Source of the DNA: Eudorina sp. 2006-703-Eu-15
Taxonomy: Eukaryota; Chlorophyta; Chlorophyceae; Chlamydomonadales; Volvocaceae
Reading direction: 5' to 3'
NCBI GenBank assembly: GCA_003117195.1
Contig: BDSI01000224.1
Location: 50,049 to 114,048, forward strand
DNA: 64,000 nucleotides
The notes beneath the pieces were generated by a model. It searched no databases. It was not told where the DNA came from and saw nothing but the letters and a program-made list of their open reading frames with translations. A program made the position numbers and the translations under genes. Below, piece after piece: positions 33,311-60,405 of the stretch (within the stretch, counting starts at the first letter, position 1; each line of letters begins with the position of its first letter).

Positions 33311-33659
33311 GTCGGACCCGCCGAATCACGTGACGGGGAGGGAGCCCTTGTATGTCGTCGCCGGCCTCGTTCATGCCGCCCGTCGTCGTAAGCCCCCTGC
33401 TGCCCATCCTGCGCGGGGCCGACCCGTGCGATCGATCCTCGCTTGACCGTGCTGGCGTCTGCTGCCGGCTCTCCCTGTCGGCTGGCGCTAACTGGGATTC
33501 TGTTGAACCCAACCCTACCCAACCAAGCAAGGACACAGGGAGGCCTGATCACCGCTCATGCCATGCACATGGGCACAATAATGCAACTGACATGCTTGCG
33601 AATACCGTACCCGCGCCACGCCCGTGCCATTGAAAGTGAGGGATTGACGTCTGAAAAGC

Positions 33660-33935
33660 TCAGCAGCTTGTTACAAGGTGGACCCGTCGCCCCGACCGGG
33701 CGGCCCAAGCAACGGGCCCAGATATCACACTGGGTAGGCGCACCTCATCGCATGTCAACCGAGGACTGCGCGCCCATTCACCACCGTCCGCTATGGAGGT
33801 TTGCTACAGCAACCACAAAGCCAGGTTCCCGCCGATGGCAGCCCAGGATTGCGAAAAGTGCACCAGACCCGCCGAATCAATTGGCAATTACCATAGCTGC
33901 CTGCCACTCTGGCCCCGTCTGTCGACCGCTTGAGC
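33660..33935 (+). repeat. Dispersed repeat family 'GTGGACCCGT', copy 2
   Basis: Shares TTACAAGGTGGACCCGT and ACGGGCCCAGATA with copy 1, and GACTGCGCGCCCATTCACC with the reverse of 52040-52070. It is longer than copy 1 and diverged. Confidence 0.65.
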
Positions 33936-35815
33936 CCGGGTGTTCGATACATTATCGAGACTTCATCCGCCCACCCGTGCACGCATCGTAGGGCTCAGCA
34001 GTCCGCTCCGCACGTTTGGTGGCACAAAAGATGTTCATGTACGGCCGCGCATTGTACGAGTACGGCAAAGTGTTTAAATTCGCGTGCCAACAGGTACAAT
34101 TTATGCCGACAGCGACAGGTGGACGGCGCCTGGCCGTCTGAAAGCTATATATGAAGCAAAAACAAACATACGCTGTGCCTTGACGAATGGATGTCTGACT
34201 TGCCTGCCTTTCTCACTCACACCATCAAACCAAACCCTACCGACAACGTGATCCACTATGTATGGTTGAGACATAATATCTATCACCGAGAGTGCTCGAC
34301 GACGGCATACAGCAGGCGCACGCAGCAGGAAGCCACGGCGACGGCATCCGACCAGGTGGAAACAGTGAGGAAAACAATGTCGTCCGGTACGACCGATTTT
34401 GCCGTACGTACCAGATCCTAAAACGCTGCTGTTGATCGATGATCAAGCAACTCACGAGCCAGTGCCGCCCCCATCCAAGCAGTGCGCACACCGACAGTAC
34501 GGAAAGCAGTATACAGTAAACAGTATAAGGTACACAAACGAACACGCAGTACAGATATATCACACGCCAATCCTGACACCGGATGACACGTTAATAATCA
34601 CGAAACGCACAAGCGCACGCGCGCCCCCAGATGAGCAGCCCCCTGGGGCACATGGCCGCATGTGGCGGCACCACGGAATGGTGGACGGGGCCGAGCCGAG
34701 GAATCAACGATCTGGCAGCTTGATTGATTGCGAACAACAGTAAGGCAGGCGCGCATCACGGCGCATCAGGGACCCAGCAGCAGCAGTGGCAGCTGGTCAT
34801 CTGTAAAACCACAGCTTCATCAATAACACAGCTCCACCAATAACACAGCTTCATCAATAACACAGCTCCACCAATCCGATGCAGTGTCCAGCAGTGTGTA
34901 GCTATTGTAGCTAGCTCATTGAATAATAAGTCTCGAGCTGCTATGGAAAGACGCACAGGCTCAGGAGTGAACAGCGCGCCAGCCGAGAGCTACGCCACGT
35001 CCATCCTGGGGCATTGCGGACGGACGCCCGCCCTACACCTCCTTCTTGCGGCGTCGCCCATCCCACCGCCCCACCACCTCCCTCACGAGCGCCGCCGCCC
35101 GCCCATCAACGGAACTGCTGAGCACGCACACCAGCGCCATGCCATCGCCGTACGTACATTACCGTACATGTCCTGCACCTCCCGCGGCTGCGTGGCGCCG
35201 TACAAATAATACGTACGCCTGACCGATTTCAGCGGAGCCCGTTTGACCCCCACATACCGCATACCGCCACACACACACACACACACACACACTTGTAGAC
35301 ATACACCAACCCGCCGCCGCATGACACATCCTTCCGCGCCCTTTGGGCCCCCCCTCCCAGCTATACATACACGGTGCGCATTGCCACCGGCTTCCTCTCT
35401 ATCTTTCTTGCGGCTCAGTTCTGCTTCGACGCAAATAGCCACACACACACTTTTGTTTGGGTCTGGCGGCGGGCCTCCTTGCTGGGGGGAACTCCCGCAC
35501 TCGGGTGGACCTCCGATCCCGCGCGGATCTAATAAATCGGATCCGTCGTACACGCACGCATCCGTACCTCCAGGCGCTCGGGGCCTCCCTGGAGCTACCT
35601 GGCGAGCGCGCGGCTGCGCCCGGGCGGTAGCTTGGGTATGGGACCCGGTGGGTCGGTCAAACCCGGGTAGGCGCCCAACCCGCAGCCGCAGCCACGTGTC
35701 GAGATGTCCGTCGAACCGTCGAAGGCGCCGCCGTGCACACGGTCGTACAGCACACGGTCGTACAGCACACGGTCATAAAGCGCAGGGCCTGCCTGCTGGC
35801 TGGTGCTCGCGGGCA

Positions 35816-35976
35816 TCAGCCAGCTCCGTCCGTCCGTCCGTCCGTCTGTGTGTCCCGCGGGTAGGTGACGGTGGTTGCCGCGGAGGTCAGGCCGCTGGCA
35901 TCGGCCGGTGAGGAAGCTCGGGGTCGGCAGCTCATAGTGGATTCCGCAGCCTGACGGGTCCCGGCAGTCGGCGCTC
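35816..35976 (-). CDS. Possible terminal exon of the PAN-module gene
   Basis: On the minus strand an acceptor (CACATAG) at 35977-35983 is followed by a frame compatible with the phase-1 donor of the last certain exon (36661-36876). It runs 52 codons to TGA (35816-35818). The predicted tail is Ser/Thr/Ala-rich (ASGLTSAATTVTYP) and matches no family I recognise. An overlapping frame in this region is also open, so this is only the simplest phase-consistent ending. Confidence 0.25.
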
Positions 35977-36660
35977 CTATGTGCGAGACGACGACGACGA
36001 CGACGATGGAGGCGCCTTGCTTGGAGGCTCCCCCTCGGAGGGAGCGCTTCCTCAGACTGCGGGAGGGTGGGAGGATGGGCGGGATGGCGGCGGGGGCGCC
36101 GGCAACCAGGCAGCTGACTGAGTGCGCACATTACTGTCCACCCACTGACTGAGTGTCCACCCGCTGCTGCCTCACCCGTGCGCGCACTATCTACTCCCGT
36201 GGTGTGTGTGCCCGCGCCACATCAGCCCTTGCCGATCAACACAGCAGACCAACAGCTGGCGGCGCACCCAGGCATGCAAGAGTGCGTGCGCGCACAGGTG
36301 GGCGGATGTGCGGCCTCGATGCCTGCCCGTACGGACACGGTCAGGCACCGATCAATCCGTACCGCAAGTTTTTGTCGGCTCGTACGGCAATGGAACCCCC
36401 CAATATGTAAGGGGATCACGACAGCGGAGGGGGAGTTGATTGGCCTGCTGCCGACGATCCGTCTGCGTTCCTGTTACGTTACAGCCTGTCCGTACGCGCG
36501 TCAACTTCGTACGAGCTTGGTGGTTCGTACATCGCGGGTCGATGAGGAGTCAGCGCACATCCGCCCGCTCTATCTGCGCTGCTCTGCAGCGAAGGCACGG
36601 ACGGACAGACGGACGGACGGACGGACCGGGACGCGGCCACGACTGCGCCAATCAACTCAC

Positions 36661-48893
<12,233 letters not shown>

Positions 48894-51294
48894 TTTCGCC
48901 TGTGGAATATGTCCTTGTTATATGTTGGATATACATACACTCATTGTATCCAAGGAGGTTTTCGTAAGCCGTCGCGGCAATAGTGCGCTAAGTGTGCTCG
49001 CCAAGTCTGACCTGAGTGGCCTTCGATCGACGCAGGCACGTCAAGTCGTGGACGCGAGCCACCCTACATAAATCACAAACAAAATGACTTGATCATGAAT
49101 AAATCATTCGGTGATTAACAGTAACCGAGGCTTCTTACGGTATCTGGAGCGAGGTGACGGGCAGATCGCCCGACTTTGTTATTGAAAACAAAGACTAAGA
49201 TTCAAAATATTTCTTGAGCATGAGATGTGCATGGGTCGTGTTCCATTCCCCTGCAACGCCCGCCACGTACGGGAATTATCGCATTAATAAATCAATATGC
49301 AAACAATCGTTCTCTCCGCCCAACGCCCTGTGAAAAATCAACTCGCGAGTACATGTTTGCTACTTGGTAACGTAACGCTCTGGGGATCGACGGGTATCTA
49401 GATTGTTACGCATCACGTAATTGAGTGTATCTGCACTTGCACATGTGTTTTGTCTTCTCTGCTCCGACTGCGTGATCAAGAGTACTTGATTGCGCGCCAC
49501 AGGCAGCTCTTGAGGGCGATTGCGCGCAGCAATCATCAGAAACTCCGGCGACCCACGCTCCAGATGGGCAGCATCAGCCATGCACCCAGTCATATTCATC
49601 ATCAGCCATGCACCCAGTCATATTCATTCATCGCGGTACCTCAACAAACCGCGCTGCCAACGCCTGTCAACGCAATCTAGGAAAGCGTAACTTTGTTGTC
49701 TCTCCGCCGCGTCGCTGTCGGCTCGCCCCCTAGCTCAACGGACGACTGGTGGGCGCTCAAACGCGTCTGCTGCCCTCCTCACGCACCGCCCAGAGCCGAG
49801 AGCGCCCACGCACACACGCACATGCACAAGGCATTGAAACCCAATGTCAGCAGATTCCTCCACCCGGTGCGGTCCCTGGTGCGGTCCCCGGTGCGGCTGG
49901 AGTCGGCTGGCCCAACACCACACACACTGCAAAAATGCGAAATTCCGCAGCTTGACACAAAATATTTTTCTGAGAGGGCATAGGAGAGGGGTCGCAGTTG
50001 GTGTGGTTGAAGGCGTGGTTGACGGCATGGTGCGGAGTGCATGTCCCGGCAACGGTCGGTGGTTGAGCTTGTTTCCCAATTCTCGAACTGACAGCGACCG
50101 GCTTTGATTCAGTAGGTACCTTGCCCGCAGACCATGTAGCTCCTTACAACGAGCGCAGTGATGGGTTAAACGCGCGGTGAAGCCTTCGGTTTTGGTGCGG
50201 TCTACTTACTGCCAAGTGGCAACGCCGTGAGCTGGGGCTGAGAAGTGGATGGTGCCGGCGCAGGCATAGGACGGTGTAGTATCCTGGGTGTGTACCATGA
50301 GATGTCATACATGGACATCTGCCGATCGGTCGTTTCTTTAAGGCGTGATACAACAGGCGGTGATGCGCGTCCAGGGCTGGTTTCCGCCGTCCGCTGTTGG
50401 TCGACCGGCGATTCGGGCAAGGCGTGCTAGGGTTTGCCAGAGCGCTCACCCGGGCACCCACGGCCGGATGCAGTATACGGTGGTCGCCCGTCTGTGTCGG
50501 GTGCGGCGGTGCGCTCTTGTGTCAGTCAGGGAACCGTCAGGGAACCCATCAGGAAGCAAAGCCGCGCGACATGGAAGGAATCCATCGCTCACACATCCTA
50601 TAGCCCGAACTGTTCCCAATCAGTACATAACAACACATTCCTGGGCGTCACTGACATGAAGTGAAGCAACGTAATCTCGTCACCGTTACAAGGTGGACCC
50701 GTATCCCGACCGGGTGAAGCAAAGCGGTGGGAGGACCGGCTCGTGAGGTCAGCGGCCGAGAGCCGTGTCCGCGTTTAGGAGCCCCTTAGGAGCCGGCGCG
50801 GGGGCACAACAGGGGAGGGAGGGAGGGAGGACACGAAGGGAGTAAAGCGGTTCACAGGCATGGGTTGAAGGTCTGTCCGCTCCTGACACGGGGGGCCCTG
50901 GCCCCCGGCCGTCGTAACCTGCCGCGCTCCGTGCAACGAACGTGCGTGCCGCGGCTGCTGCTGCTCGTATCCCGGGTCGTCCTCTGGCGGGTCATCGTAC
51001 CCACACGGCCACAGCTCGCGACGTGTCCCTCCGACTCTGTATGTATCGCCGGGTGTCGTGGTGCTGCGCCGGGTGTCGTGGCGTCGTTGCCTGGCCGGCT
51101 CAAAGCGCGGGGCGGGTTCCCCACCGGCCGGGGGAGGGAACGCTCGCTCGACCCATCACACAGCTTGGATTACACACCACTCACGCACCTGGAACAGCTT
51201 GGACCCTCTATCGGCGCCTGGCACCCCCCACGCACCATCGTCAAGCCGTTGTCCGCCGCTCCGCCCGCCCGCCAGCTGTTACACCACGCGGGGA

Positions 51295-51665
51295 ACGGGG
51301 CGAATTGGCGAATACCTCGCCAAGTACGAATGCGCCACAATTCGCCAGCCGTTTCGCCAGAGAACATCCATCCTGGCGATTGGCGAATAACATGTCGTAC
51401 CGTTGTCGTACGGTCCTATCGGAGTGCTTTTGGGGGTTGCTAAGCGGTTAGTGGCCTCTGTCTGGGAGGTATTCAGTGAAGCCGGGACGGAGAAGTGGCT
51501 TTCCGCGTTTGCCCTTTAACTACAACGATGGGTAAAAGGGTATAGAAAGCAAACGGACTTAAGGATGCCGCGAAAATGAAGAAATAAGTCACGCCTATTC
51601 GCCATATTCGCAAAGCAATTCGCCACGGGGTATTCGCCATTCGCCACCTCAAATTTGAATTCGCC
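51295..51665. repeat. Cluster of TGGCGAAT / ATTCGCCA words
   Basis: TGGCGAAT-type words cluster at 51300-51390 and their complements at 51595-51665, giving an overall inverted arrangement around about 200 bp. This resembles the subterminal repeats of some DNA transposons, but no clean terminal repeats or target duplication are visible. Confidence 0.55.
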
Positions 51666-51899
51666 CCCTTCCCTGACGCCACGCACGCACTCTACCAAGC
51701 TGCTGCATCGCGTGGGCGCCCCGTGCAGGCCTGCGGATGGGCGGCGAGGATCGGTGCGGGGTCCCCACCCCTGGGTCCCTGCACCATCCAGGGCGCAAGC
51801 AGTGGCTTGCACGCAGCGCCGGTCCCGTGTGCCGGACCAGTTTGCTTCATGCAGCGCATGCGTGTGCGTGTGGCAACACGAGTCGACTCCCCGCGCCCC

Positions 51900-52140
51900 C
51901 TGACAAATGATTCGGCGGAGCTGGCGCGGTCTCCACGTGAGGCAATCGTGGCGCGCAAGCAACCTGGTGTGTTGGCCGGTATGGCTGCATGACACCCTGC
52001 GTGTGATGGTGGATGGGTTAAATTGAAAAAAGAAATGGCGTATGGGTGCGCAGTCCTTGGTAGGGGTTGATGATATGTGGCACCGACGAGCTATCTGGGC
52101 CCGTTGGAACGCCCGGTCGGAACTGAGGGTTACGATTAAC
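51900..52140 (-). repeat. Dispersed repeat family 'GTGGACCCGT', inverted copy
   Basis: Reverse complement of material in 33150-33310 and 33690-33780: GAGGCAATCGTGGCGCGC, GGTGTGTTGGCCGGTATGGC and GAGCTATCTGGGCCCGTTGG. This shows the family inserts in both orientations. Confidence 0.65.
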
Positions 52141-52575
52141 CGAACGATTGCGGTTACGGGACTAACGGATGCGGGTAGCACGAGTGCTGTCCGTGGTTGC
52201 ATTTCCCACTTTCATGTGTTGACACGAGCGCCCAACGTCCACAATGGCCATTATCTGACCGCACCAGCAGCCCGGATAACACATGCCGAGGGTAACCACC
52301 GTCCCGTGTTCGACACAGCAGCGCCGCAGCGCGCGACACTCGCGATTGACAGACATGCCCCCAAAAAATCAGGAAGGATCAAAACTGGTTGAATGGACCT
52401 GCGCGATGCTGTCAAGGTCTGACGGCCTCCCCAGGGCCGGTGCCCGGTGTAATTCGATAGCGTCACGCAACAACCAGTGTCGTCCATCAACAGCCTCCGT
52501 GTTGAGACTCAAATGCGCGACCTGTGGGGTTCATGAATGCTACCAACTCCCGGAAGATTTGTCCCCAAGCAAGGT

Positions 52576-52591
52576 GGTGTTAATAAACACC
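52576..52591 (-). terminator. Histone H4 mRNA 3' stem-loop
   Basis: On the minus strand GGTGTT-TATT-AACACC: a 6-bp stem with a 4-nt loop, 48 bases after the H4 stop. It has the geometry of the SLBP-bound stem-loop that ends replication-dependent histone mRNAs, and the same stem as the H3 one at 53810. Confidence 0.9.
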
Positions 52592-52639
52592 GGTTTCCAA
52601 GTAAATTATACGCGCCAGTTGATAGGTAAGAGACAACGT

Positions 52640-53763
<1,124 letters not shown>

Positions 53764-53809
53764 TCGCGTCTCGCCCTGGCCTTCCTCTGCTCTGTCAACA
53801 CAAAAACCC

Positions 53810-53825
53810 GGTGTTTCTCAACACC
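53810..53825 (+). terminator. Histone H3 mRNA 3' stem-loop
   Basis: GGTGTT-TCTC-AACACC: a 6-bp stem and 4-nt loop, 47 bases after the H3 stop. It has the same stem as the H4 element, as expected for coordinately processed histone mRNAs. Confidence 0.92.
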
Positions 53826-54745
53826 ACCTCATTCCGGGCCTGATGATACCACTGTATGAGGGTCGCTGTGCGCAATAAAACGGATATGTCGGAAGTTAAT
53901 GGCGGTGACAAGGGAGCTCACCATACCGCCGGCGGGGCCTCCTTGCAGCACACGTTTCCATGTTGAGCAGCGAGTGGTTTGGTCGTGCAATTCTTTGCAC
54001 ATGGAAGAGTTGCACCCCTGGAGCTATCGACACCCGAGCCAGGGTATAATGTGTAATGGCGATCTCTCCCCAGCTACCGCCAGATTCAATCCAACTCAGG
54101 ACAGCTGATACCTTTTGAAAAGTCGTGCGGGGATGCCTGTTTCCTGCGCTGCACGGTTGTCATTTAGCGCACCCACACGTGGCCCCTAAATAATATAAAT
54201 GCCGTATTGCTAGGTATTGCTGCGTGTCGGCAGTAGCAACACGCGGCGTAACTCGCAGTGTAAACGCTAGGAGCCCGAATCAACGGTGCTTGTGCACTCT
54301 ACGGCTCGATTGCAGGTTGCACGTCATTACATACTTGACGGGCGGGTGACGTGGGCCATACATGTCATGTGATGTACATATCGAATAGTACATTTATTGC
54401 ACGCACGATTATAATGGCCTTGCCTGTTTTAACGCTGGGGGAGGATGACGGCGGGAAGATGCACTGACGATTTTACGGTTGTACGGATCTTGTAGGGTTG
54501 TCCGGATGTGGCACTACCTGATTATCCGTTTTAGGAAACCGCTTTGAAGGACTTTTTAGTTGCCTACAGGAATTGTCACTTGCTCATGCCGGCTACTGGC
54601 GAAGCCGGATTCGGGAGGTGCGAAACGCCTACAAACCTGCCTCATATCGCGAGCTTTTAAAATGCAGGCGCTTAAGCACTCATCCATCCAAACACCTTAA
54701 TGCACAGACTGTGACATCCTGAGTCTTTCCGACACTTCCCGGAAA
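53826..54745. other. Intergenic, upstream of DPE2
   Basis: No gene seen. The DPE2 promoter and 5' UTR should lie in its right half; no clear TATA box is visible within 100 bases of the ATG. Confidence 0.5.
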
Positions 54746-57700
54746 ATGGCAAGCAGCCCACCTTGGCAGCAGACCTCCGTCACACTACATTTCACTGTAG
54801 CTTATCCAACTCAATGGGGTCAATCTATTCTGCTATCGGGCTCTGGGGCATTACTTGGAAGCCTACAGTGGTCCCAGGCCCGGCAGATGTCGTGCCATCA
54901 CGAGAAAGACGTCCTCGTGTGGGAAACAACCATCCTACTACCATGGAAGCCATCATATACCTACAAGTATGCCCTGGTGAGGACGTTTCAAATGCCGGGT
55001 CGCTTTTCCGTAGGGATCGATAGCGCTTTTGCAACGCCCCAACGGTGAGTTCTCGACGGCTGGCGCAGGCGCGTCAAAAAGACGATGAGGCGGCTACGGG
55101 ACCTAACGTTCACGGCAACTATATCATTGAGAAGGAGGACGCTGCCGGCGAGCGCACGGTGTGGCTGCCGGAGGGCCTGCAGGTGTGCCATCAGACGTGC
55201 CTTCGAACGGGGCTCGACGCACGGACGCCGCCGCGCCGACCTCTTCTGTCGGCAGCAAAAGGGGGAGGAAGGTGGTGGAATGTGTAGGAGGATTTGCGGG
55301 GAGCCCGGGCATCGGGTCGGAGGCGTGTTCCTTTGCGTATTTGAATGCCGCCGCCCTCGCAACAGAGGCGCTGCGAACGGACAGCGTGCGCGCACGAGGC
55401 GGCGGCTCACCGCCTCAACCTCCTCCCTGCTCGGGCAGTCATCGCAGTTCATCGTTGCGTGCGTGTTAACCACCAACCACCAACCGTACATCCCGCCACG
55501 CCCCCCGCCTCCGCCCCTGCATGCCGCGCGTGTGCAAAACCATCCACCACTCCCCATTTGGATATCATGCCATACGACCCGCCCCCCGCCCCCCACTACC
55601 CCATCACGCTGGGCCCCTCCTTCCCGTCCACCCCGATGCGCGTTCGCATGCATTTCTCGACCCACCCAGAGCCACTCGTTGACTCGTTCGCCCTGCCAGT
55701 CACCACACCCAGTCATATCATGTCCAGCAGTTCGCTGGTTCCTCTCGACCCCCATCCCCTGACCGTTACCTCAACTCTCCCCCGCCCCCTCGTCGCATCG
55801 TTGGAGAGATCCGTCCCTGGTACAGTTGATTCTTCACCGGACCTGATGTCTACCAATGTCCTATGCCCGCTCTCGCCCCCCCCCGCCCCTCCCGCCCCCC
55901 CCCCCCGCCCCTCCCGCACCGCTCCAGGGGGGCGAGCTGGTTGAGATCGTGGACACGTGGATCGACAAGTCCCACCCCGCCACCCTCATGGCGAGTGCCG
56001 CCTTCACCAAGGTGGGCGTAGGGGGCTGTGTGTGTGTGTGCGTGTGTGTGTGTGTATGGGGGGGGGCAGAGCAGACATGTAAGGGTGTGTGTTATATGGG
56101 GCGGACAAGTGCAAAAGGAGGGCGGGGGTCGGGTCGGGGAGGACGGGGTATGTAAAACCAGTATGAGTTTAAAACCAAGGTGAGTGCCAGTGTAATGGAC
56201 GGCGACAGATGGAAGGTTCTCCGGAGGAGGGGCCGGAGGAGGGGCGGGTGTGAAACAGGTCAGCGAACTGCAACCAGCCAAGCCAAAAGGGGGGGAAGCG
56301 GACAGGCAGGCAGGTGGGTGGGTGGGTGGGTGGGTTGTTGGGTGGGTGGGTGGGTGGGTGAGCGCGGGGATCAATACGAGAAACGAGCCCAGGACGAGGG
56401 TGTGGAGTGCGGGACCAGCAGAATTCGGCAGGGGTAATGGGGGAGGGAGGGGGAGGGTAAATAACCCCAGGCCGGATCCTGGGTATTGTAAGGCAGCTGC
56501 AGCCTGGTGCGGTGACGCGCACCTCCAGGGGAGGTTATAGGGAGTTGGAAGACGTATTCAGGGGGGTTCCGGACAGGGGCGTTGGGCGCCGGGGGGGGGC
56601 GGGGGAGATGACGGAAAATGGCAGGCACATGCGTGCTGCGCTGCTGCCGTAGCAGGGGTCCGTTGTGGGGTCGACTGTGCCCGGATCTCCGGCGATGTGC
56701 CGACGTCCACTTTGTAGGCCTTGACAGTCCCCTGACTGGGGCCGTAATCACCGCAACGAGGCTGACCTGCCTGGCCCCAGTGCACAGGCCGGGTGCGCGG
56801 ATGGGTGGGTGGGTGGGTGGGTGGGTGGAATTGAAAAAAATAAATAAACCCGTGGGGGGGTGGCTAGGTGGCTGGGTGGGTGGGTGGGTGGGTGGCTGGG
56901 TTGGCTTTCGGGGGCCGAGGGTGTGGGAATGTGGGGACCACTCCAGCCCCCTCTCCCCCGGCCCCTGACTTCCGACCTTCCTTCCAGTCGAACCGTCGCT
57001 CTGGCAGCAGCGCAGTTTGAAATTGCCTACCAATTACCCATATCCCGCCCTCTGCCTCCCTCCGCTCCCCCTCCCTCCCCGGCAGGTCCTCTTCCTGCAC
57101 AAGGCCCTGATCCGCAGCGGCGGTCTGCCCACCTCCGCGCTGGTGGGCCCCGCCCCGGGGGAGACGGTGGTGCGCTTGCAGGTGGCGGACTTCCAACTGG
57201 AGGGGGCGGAGGCGGTGCTGGTCACGGGGGGCATCCCGCAGCTGGGGAACTGGCAGCCGGACCAGATGCTGCGGCTGACGGGTAGGAGAGGAGGAGGCTT
57301 TGGGGGGGTTTAGGGATGGGCGGGATGGAGGGTGTGTGTTTAGAATTGCAACCCGCCCGCCCGCGGGATGGAGGGTGTGGGGGGGGGGGGAAGGGACGGC
57401 GGGGCGGGGGAATGTGGGCATTTGGTGGACGCATTCAAACTGCGCTGCTGCCAGAGCGGGGTGGGGAGCGGGGTGGGGGAGGGAGGAGGAGGGGCGGTGG
57501 ACGGGGGGAGGGAGGAGGGTCGAGGGGGGAGGCGAGGGGATGGAAGGGAGGTGGTATGAGCAGCCAAGTAGAGGATGGGTTTCGGTTTGGCGTTGCTTTG
57601 CGACACCAATGTCATGAGGTTGGGATCCAAGTTTACGAGCCGGTCCCAGCTGTGTCTGGCTACTGCCGATCCACCTGTCTCCGTATCCTGCTGCTACTGC

Positions 57701-60373
57701 CCCTGCAACTGCCGCTTCCCACCGGCCCTTCAACCTCGTCCCCTGGCCCTCTCTTCCCTTGTGTACCAATTTCCTATCTTCCCCCCTTTTCTCCCCCCTC
57801 TCAGAGACGCACACCCCCTTCTGGGAGGCGGAGTTCCGAGTGCCGTACAGCTGTTTCCCGTTCACGTACAAGTACGCCATCCAGACGGCGGACGGGTTGG
57901 TGCTCGAGGTACGGATGGTGCCGTACCTGCGGGCGTCAGGAAGTAATGTAGCGCACCAACCGCCTACCAAGCTCCTGTCCCCTGCCCCTGTCCCCCACCC
58001 CGTCCAGACCCCAGTCCCGCCCCCTACCGGCTGTACGTCTCTATGGTTTGTTGGCTGTTACGTGGTTTGTCTGTCCCCGATTGTGCTCCGTCCGGCCCCC
58101 TGCGCCTCCCCTCTTCCGTTTGGCGCGCCCCCGCCGCCCTGCCCTGCCCTCCTGCCAACCCCTCCACACACACACCCCATTTCCCCCCAATCCCTCCCCA
58201 CCCCTCCGCCGGGGGGCGGTGTCCACCCCCCAGGTGGGGGAGCCCCGGCTGGCGTGCCTGCCCTCGTCCGCGTCCGTTGGGGCGCCAACGGTCATGGTAC
58301 GGCACGACGGTTACTTCAGGTGTGTCGTAAACAACCCGAGGCTGCGCCCTTGAGCTCACGGCTTGCCGTACTCATGGCCGTGCCCTGCCCTTTTCCCCAC
58401 CCACCAACCCTCCCAATCCCCCACCCACCCCAACCCAAGATGGCCATCACCTCCCTCCCTCACTCTGATCCCGATCCCGATCGTCGGGTAGCAGCAGCGC
58501 AGCTTCAGTACGTCTCCCAACCTCCGCTATCCCTCCACCCCCGCCCCCCTCCCGCCGCCGCCCCCTACCCGCCCCCGCCCCCTACCCGCCCCCGCCCCCG
58601 CCCCCTACCCGCCCCCGCCCCCTACCCGCTCCCGCCCCCTCCCGCCCCCGCCCCCTACCCGCCCCCGCCCCCGCCCCCTACCCACCCCCGCCCCCTACCC
58701 GCCCCAGACGCGACCGGCACTGGCGGGGCGCCGGCGTGGCTGTCCCGGTGTTCAGTCTCCGCACGCAGCACAGCGTGGGGGTGGGCGAGTTCCTGGACCT
58801 GATACCGCTGGTGGACCTGGCGGACAAGTGGGTGGGGGGGGTGGGTTGGGGGGGGGCGGGGGTTGGGGAGGGGTTGGGAGGGTTGGGTTGTGGCGTTTGT
58901 GTGTATTTCATAAAGATAGATCGTGCGCGCGCGTGTTTGTGTGGTGGTGGGTGGTGGAGGACACGGCGTGTTTGCTGGGCGGTACGACCGCCCGATCTCG
59001 GCCGTGTGTGGGTGGGGGTGGGTGGGGGTATGTGTGTGCGGGCGGGGGCGGCGGTTACAGCGAAACAAATTCGGACCAGGGGAGGGAGGGGAAGGGGGTA
59101 AAGACCAGGGAGGGGAAGGGGGTAAAGACCAGGGAGGGGAAGGGGGGAGGGGAACAACAGGTTGGGTCAAGGGGGCAGAGGCGCGCGCGCACCCGCCGCT
59201 GGAGGAGGGTGGATGGATGGGGCCACCGCACCGCACCGCGCCGCGCCGCGCCGCGCCGCACCCCCGGGTGGGGCGGTCATTGGGTGGCGGGTGTGCGTAT
59301 GTGACACCGGCAGGGGCGTGGGCAGAGGGAGGGGGGCATGGGGGGCATAGGGGGACATAGGGGGACTGGGGAAGGGGCCTTCATCAAGGGTGGCCATCAA
59401 GATGGACTCAAGCGGGAAAACTCCCTCTCTGGGTTTGAATTGTCCACCAATTTCCTGTATGCCCTTGCTAAGATCCCCCGCGGCCATCCGCCCCGCGTAC
59501 ACCCAACCCACCCACCCCCGGGGTCCATGCCCGCTCTTGCCGGCCCCACTCCCCCACCCCCCGCCACCCCCGCCGTTGTGGTGACCCCCGTCAGGTGCGG
59601 ACTGCGCTTGATCCAAGTGCTGCCGGTCAACGACACGTGTGTGTACGGCACATGGTGGGATTCGTACCCGTACTCGACGCTGTCCGTACACGCGCTCCAC
59701 CCGCAGTACCTGGCGCTCCGGGAACTGCTAGCGGAGGAGGGCCAGCCGCTGCCGCCCGACCTGGCCTCCGAGGTACGTGTACGGATAATGTACGGACAAG
59801 AAGTACGGACGAGACAGACTTGAGGGGCGGCGGAGTGTTGTTGCGCGCGCGTGCCGAGGGAGGTGACAGGGAGCGGTGGAGGAGAGGGGCGCGGCGTTGA
59901 AGTCAACGTGCCGCCTCCGCCTCGTCCTTTCCCGGCCCCAGACCCACCTGCCGATTCCCGGTATCCCCGCCCTTCCCTGAAGAACCCCTCCTTCCCCTCC
60001 CCCTCCCCTCTGGTAGCAGCGCAGGATAAATACGTTCCACCAACTTCCTATACTCCCCCTCCCCTGGCCCCTGGCCCTCCCCTCCTGCCCATAAATTGAA
60101 AATGGCTATCAATTTCCCATTCCCCTCCTGCCGGCCCCCCCCCCTCCCTCCCCCTCCCCTCCCCCTCCCCCGGCATCAGCTCCATAAGGCCCGCCGGGAC
60201 CTGGACGGCCCCCAGGTGGACTACGAGGCCACTCTGGCCTTCAAAAACGCCTTTGTCAAAAAGGTGTGGGGGTGGGGTCGGGGGTTGTATGGGTCGGGGG
60301 TGGGGTGAGGGATATGGCGGGTGGGGGGGGAGGGAGGAGGTACCGCATGGACATCCGATGGAGGGCGGTGTGT

Positions 60374-60405
<32 letters not shown>

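Larger units (their letters stand above)
32112..35815. other. Intergenic, repeat-bearing, no gene recognised
   Basis: Lies upstream of the PAN-PAN-CAP start and downstream of the long PAN-module gene. It contains two copies of a dispersed repeat (33118-33310, 33660-33935), a 17-bp tandem (CACAGCTTCATCAATAA-type, four copies, 34809-34876) and AT-rich DNA at 32280-32720. Poly(A) and 3' UTR of the upstream gene may extend here. No open frame resembles a family I know. Confidence 0.5.
48894..52575. other. Intergenic, repeat-derived, no gene recognised
   Basis: Between the start of the PAN-module gene and the H4 3' stem-loop. It contains a 28-bp direct repeat (49576-49628), two copies of the GTGGACCCGT family (50684-50725 and, reversed, 51900-52140) and a cluster of TTCGCCA/TGGCGAA words (51295-51665). 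The 5' UTR of the PAN-module gene probably begins within the first few hundred bases; ATTCCACAG just before its ATG could be a 5'-UTR intron acceptor. Open frames up to 228 codons cross repeats and look spurious. Confidence 0.5.

Noticed and set aside
35595..36131. 178-codon minus-strand frame as the last exon of the PAN-module gene
   Set aside because: Its available acceptors do not match the phase-1 donor at 36661; a different frame (35816-35976) does and is listed as tentative.
51516..52202. 228-codon minus-strand frame
   Set aside because: Runs through an interspersed repeat whose other copies are not open over the same length; no recognisable domain.
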